Shown here piece by piece: positions 61,501-64,000 of a stretch of 64,000 nucleotides of DNA. The position numbers were made by a program, and so were the translations under genes. The stretch lies in contig QJNS01000087.1 in assembly GCA_004154925.1 (NCBI GenBank), positions 218,234 to 282,233 on the forward strand, in the 5' to 3' direction. Under the pieces are notes generated by a model. The model made no database searches. It was given only the letters and a program-made list of their open reading frames with translations, and had not been told where the DNA came from. Origin of the DNA: Monosporascus cannonballus. Taxonomy: Eukaryota; Ascomycota; Sordariomycetes; Xylariales. How positions within the stretch are numbered: the stretch's first letter is position 1; each line of letters begins with the position of its first letter.

Positions 61501-63446
61501 GATACTCTTCGACGATCCGAAGGCGTCGTTCCTCAACTTCAAGCCGGCACAGCCGATGAAGGTTACCTGCCTCACCATCGGTTCGAGGGGCGACGTCCAG
61601 CCGTACATCGCCCTGTGCAAGGGACTAATGGCAGAGGGGCACAAGCCTCGGATAGCCACCCACCTCGAGTTCAAGTCGTGGATCGAGAGCCACGGAATCG
61701 AGTTCGCGCCGGTCGAGGGCGACCCGGCGGAGTTAATGCGCATCTGCATCCAGAACGGGACGTTCACGTGGGCATTCCTGCGGGAGGCCAACTCAAAGTT
61801 CCGCGGGTGGCTAGACGAGCTCCTGGTGTCGGCGTGGACGGCGTGCCAGGGGTCGGACCTGCTCATCGAGAGCCCGAGCGCGATGGCGGGGATCCACATC
61901 GCCGAAGCGCTGGGGATCCCGTACTTCCGGGCGTTCACGATGCCCTGGACGCGGACGCGGGCGTACCCGCACGCGTTCGTGATGCCGGAGCACAAGATGG
62001 GCGGCGCGTACAATTACTTCACGTACCTCATGTTCGACAACCTGTTCTGGAAGGCGACGGCGGGGCAGGTCAACCGGTGGCGCGCCGCCACCCTCGGCCT
62101 GCCGCCCACGAGCCTCGAGAAGCTGCAGCCCAACAAGGTCCCCTTCCTGTACAACTTCTCCCCCTCGGTCGTCGCTCCGCCCCTTGACTACAGCGACTGG
62201 ATCCGCGTTACGGGCTACTGGTTCCTCGACGAGGGAACCGCCTCCGGCTGGACCCCGCCCGACGACCTGCGGCGGTTCATCGAACAAGCGAGGGCTGACG
62301 GCAAGAAGCTCGTCTACGTCGGCTTCGGCTCCATCATCGTCCCCGACCCGGCCAAGCTGACGCAGGAGGTCATCGACGCCGTGCTGCGGGCCGACGTGCG
62401 CTGCGTGCTGAGCAAGGGGTGGTCGGACCGCCTGGACAAGGGAGACGGCAGCGGCGCGCCGGCAGCAGTACCCGAGGTCCCGCTCCCTCCCGAGATCTTC
62501 CAGATCAAGTCGGCGCCCCACGACTGGCTGTTCGGGCAGGTGGACGCGGCGGCGCACCACGGCGGCAGCGGCACGACGGGTGCCTCGCTGCGCGCGGGGA
62601 TCCCGACCATTGTGCGGCCCTTCTTCGGCGACCAGTTCTTCTTCGGGGCGCGCCTCGAGGACCTCGGCGTCGGCATCTGCCTCCGCAAATGGGGCGCCGG
62701 CGCGTTCGCGCGCGCCCTCTGGGAGGCCACGAATAGCGAGCGCATGATTGTTAGGGCTAGGGTTTTGGGGGAGAGTATCAGGAAGGTTGGTTTACTCCTT
62801 TTTTTTTTCTCCTTTTCTTTTGATTCCTCGTTTCATCCTCCTACATTCTTATATCAAGCATCCTTTCTCATTTTCTGGCTGCCATGTTCCCATATCCTCC
62901 CCTTTCGTTTGTGCTTCTCCTTCACCTTGCTCAATGTGCCTTTCTCAAATCACGAGACGAGACGGAACCGATGCTAACTGAACACAGGAAAACGGCGTCG
63001 ACACCGCCATCCAGTCCATCTACCGCGATCTCGAGTACGCCAAGAGCCTGATCAAGTCTAAGGCGGGCAAGAACGCCGCGGCCGCCCAGGCCAACGCCAA
63101 TGCTGCCGGCGCTAGCGGCCAGGGCAGCACGGACGGCGTCGCGTCGGCAAACACCGACGACGATGATGAGGAGGAGAGCTGGACGTTTGTCGGGGGAGGC
63201 AGTGGCGATGACGCCCTGGAACAGGAGCTTGCCGCCAAGAAGGGCGGCGTCCTTAGCGGCAGCGAAGCGGATTCCATTAGCAGTCTCCCTGGTGGTGGTG
63301 CAAGTACTACCCCTACCGCCGGGAACGGCAATGCTGGTGCGACGAGCGGGAGGATGGCCCTCGGTTCGAGACTTCTCGGCGGGGAGCGAGGAGGCAGCAT
63401 GAGCAGCAACAACAGCAACAAGCCCACCATCGCCGCGAGCTCGTAG
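58513..63446 (+). CDS. ATG26: sterol 3-beta-glucosyltransferase ATG26 (UGT51 family)
   Basis: Five exons (58513-59305, 59362-59459, 59513-59950, 60008-62785, 62988-63446) with introns of 56, 53, 57 and 202 bp encode 1521 residues. The enzyme moves glucose from UDP-glucose to the 3-hydroxyl of ergosterol at membranes; in some fungi it is needed for pexophagy. After an N-terminal disordered segment with [14 protein letters not shown] come a GRAM domain starting [10 protein letters not shown] (about 265), a PH domain ([19 protein letters not shown], about 302-400) and a long Ser-rich linker. A second GRAM ([14 protein letters not shown], about 777-890) follows, then the GT28-type fold from [17 protein letters not shown] (about 961) to the donor-binding [15 protein letters not shown] (about 1294). 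All four joins rebuild conserved segments, such as [18 protein letters not shown] and [20 protein letters not shown]. The first ATG gives the usual fungal N terminus. The acidic SWTFVGG element near the C terminus resembles a short interaction motif (inference). Confidence 0.96.
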
Positions 63447-64000
63447 GAAGACTCGTCGTGCACGGTCGGCTAGTATCGGGGTCTCTGCGGCTGCGTCTCG
63501 GTGGTGGAGTGTCTCCTGGATGTCGTCATCGCGTGCTGGGACGCCCGTGTTGGGTAAATGAATGATTAAAGCAAATCACCCTCCTGCTCGCGTATTGGGC
63601 GCGAGAAGAGAGGGCGAATATCGTTACGAAGCGTCGGGTGATTCATGGAACTCGGCTTATGAAGTGGATGGGGCTGGGTCAGGTCAGTTGGACTGACTGC
63701 GGCATACGATGGGAGGGACATCGATCGACTCCTCCACCTTTGCGAAAAGCAGAAAGAGTCCTTACAAGATACGACGGTATAGGCGAAGAGTTGTTTGGTC
63801 TTCTCCCCCAGGTTTCCGGGTTTTCCCTTTCTGGTTTACTGTAATGACGCATAGACAGAGCGGTATACTTCTTGTCTTGTTTACGGGGACCTGCTTTCCA
63901 TTTCTCTTTATGACGGGGTGTATCGGCCCGCTCTCGTCCCCCTCTCCTTTTGTTTGGCTATATTATCATCGGCATAGCCCGGGGGGGGGCCGCGGGGGCG
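63447..64000. other. ATG26 3' flank, no gene recognised
   Basis: The first part should be the 3' untranslated region of ATG26. An open stretch at 63638-63844 (+) has no recognised relatives. The window ends in a G/C homopolymer-rich stretch (CCCGGGGGGGGGCC), which may reflect an assembly or sequencing edge. Confidence 0.5.

Noticed and set aside
61811..62560. 249-codon minus-strand open frame
   Set aside because: Antisense shadow of the ATG26 catalytic domain; Arg/Pro/Val-rich with no motif.
1..64000. CRISPR arrays, operons and ribosome binding sites
   Set aside because: Spliceosomal introns, a Pol III tRNA gene and fungal proteins show nuclear eukaryotic DNA; no regularly spaced direct repeats with unique spacers occur.

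Overview
The window reads as nuclear DNA of a filamentous ascomycete (Pezizomycotina, probably Sordariomycetes). The genes carry short GT-AG introns, mostly 49-77 bp with CTGAC-like branch points. There is a sterol glucosyltransferase of the fungal ATG26 layout, a live gene and a dead gene of the PTH11/fungal-rhodopsin membrane family, and a large AT-rich block that looks mutated by RIP (repeat-induced point mutation) beside normal GC-balanced DNA. Everything is judged by eye; no search or composition count was run.

Layout. 1 to about 22.1 kb is an extremely AT-rich, stop-riddled block with no credible gene. It holds the wreck of a Ty1/copia-type retrotransposon (about 3.3-8.6 kb, reverse-transcriptase spacing still readable near 7.0-7.2 kb) and three copies of a 122-124 bp TG...CA element that looks like a solo LTR, one with a perfect 5-bp target-site duplication. 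A 74-bp direct repeat marks the sharp edge at 22.13-22.30 kb. From 22.3 to 32.6 kb lie a five-exon PTH11-like membrane protein (24421-25874, +), a cluster of inverted repeats and a perfect palindrome (26.27-26.71 kb), an intron-containing tRNA-Ile(AAT) (26936-27033, -) and a double CCCH zinc-finger protein (30213-32375, -). About 32.4-45.0 kb is gene-poor, with at most a decayed coding relic near 38.8-39.95 kb. Then come a cytochrome P450 (45037-46744, -) with a GC-AG intron and a divergent, broken second PTH11/rhodopsin-family gene (about 47961-49370, +).

The right end is conserved housekeeping DNA: the Fe-S DNA helicase CHL1 (50623-53583, -), divergent from cytosolic ribosomal protein uL15/RPL28 (54375-55447, +), a hexanucleotide microsatellite (57.76-57.88 kb), and the autophagy/sterol enzyme ATG26 (58513-63446, +). 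All intron joins given below restore both reading frame and family motifs.

The genes do not form one pathway. The conserved set covers cohesion/DNA repair, translation, sterol-glucoside synthesis and an RNA-binding type zinc-finger protein. The accessory set (P450 plus two PTH11-like genes, one dead) sits with repeats and gene-poor DNA, as expected of a fast-evolving region. I did not find a convincing new system; the most unusual items are the short solo-LTR family, the inverted-repeat cluster, the GC-AG intron and the interrupted receptor pseudogene.
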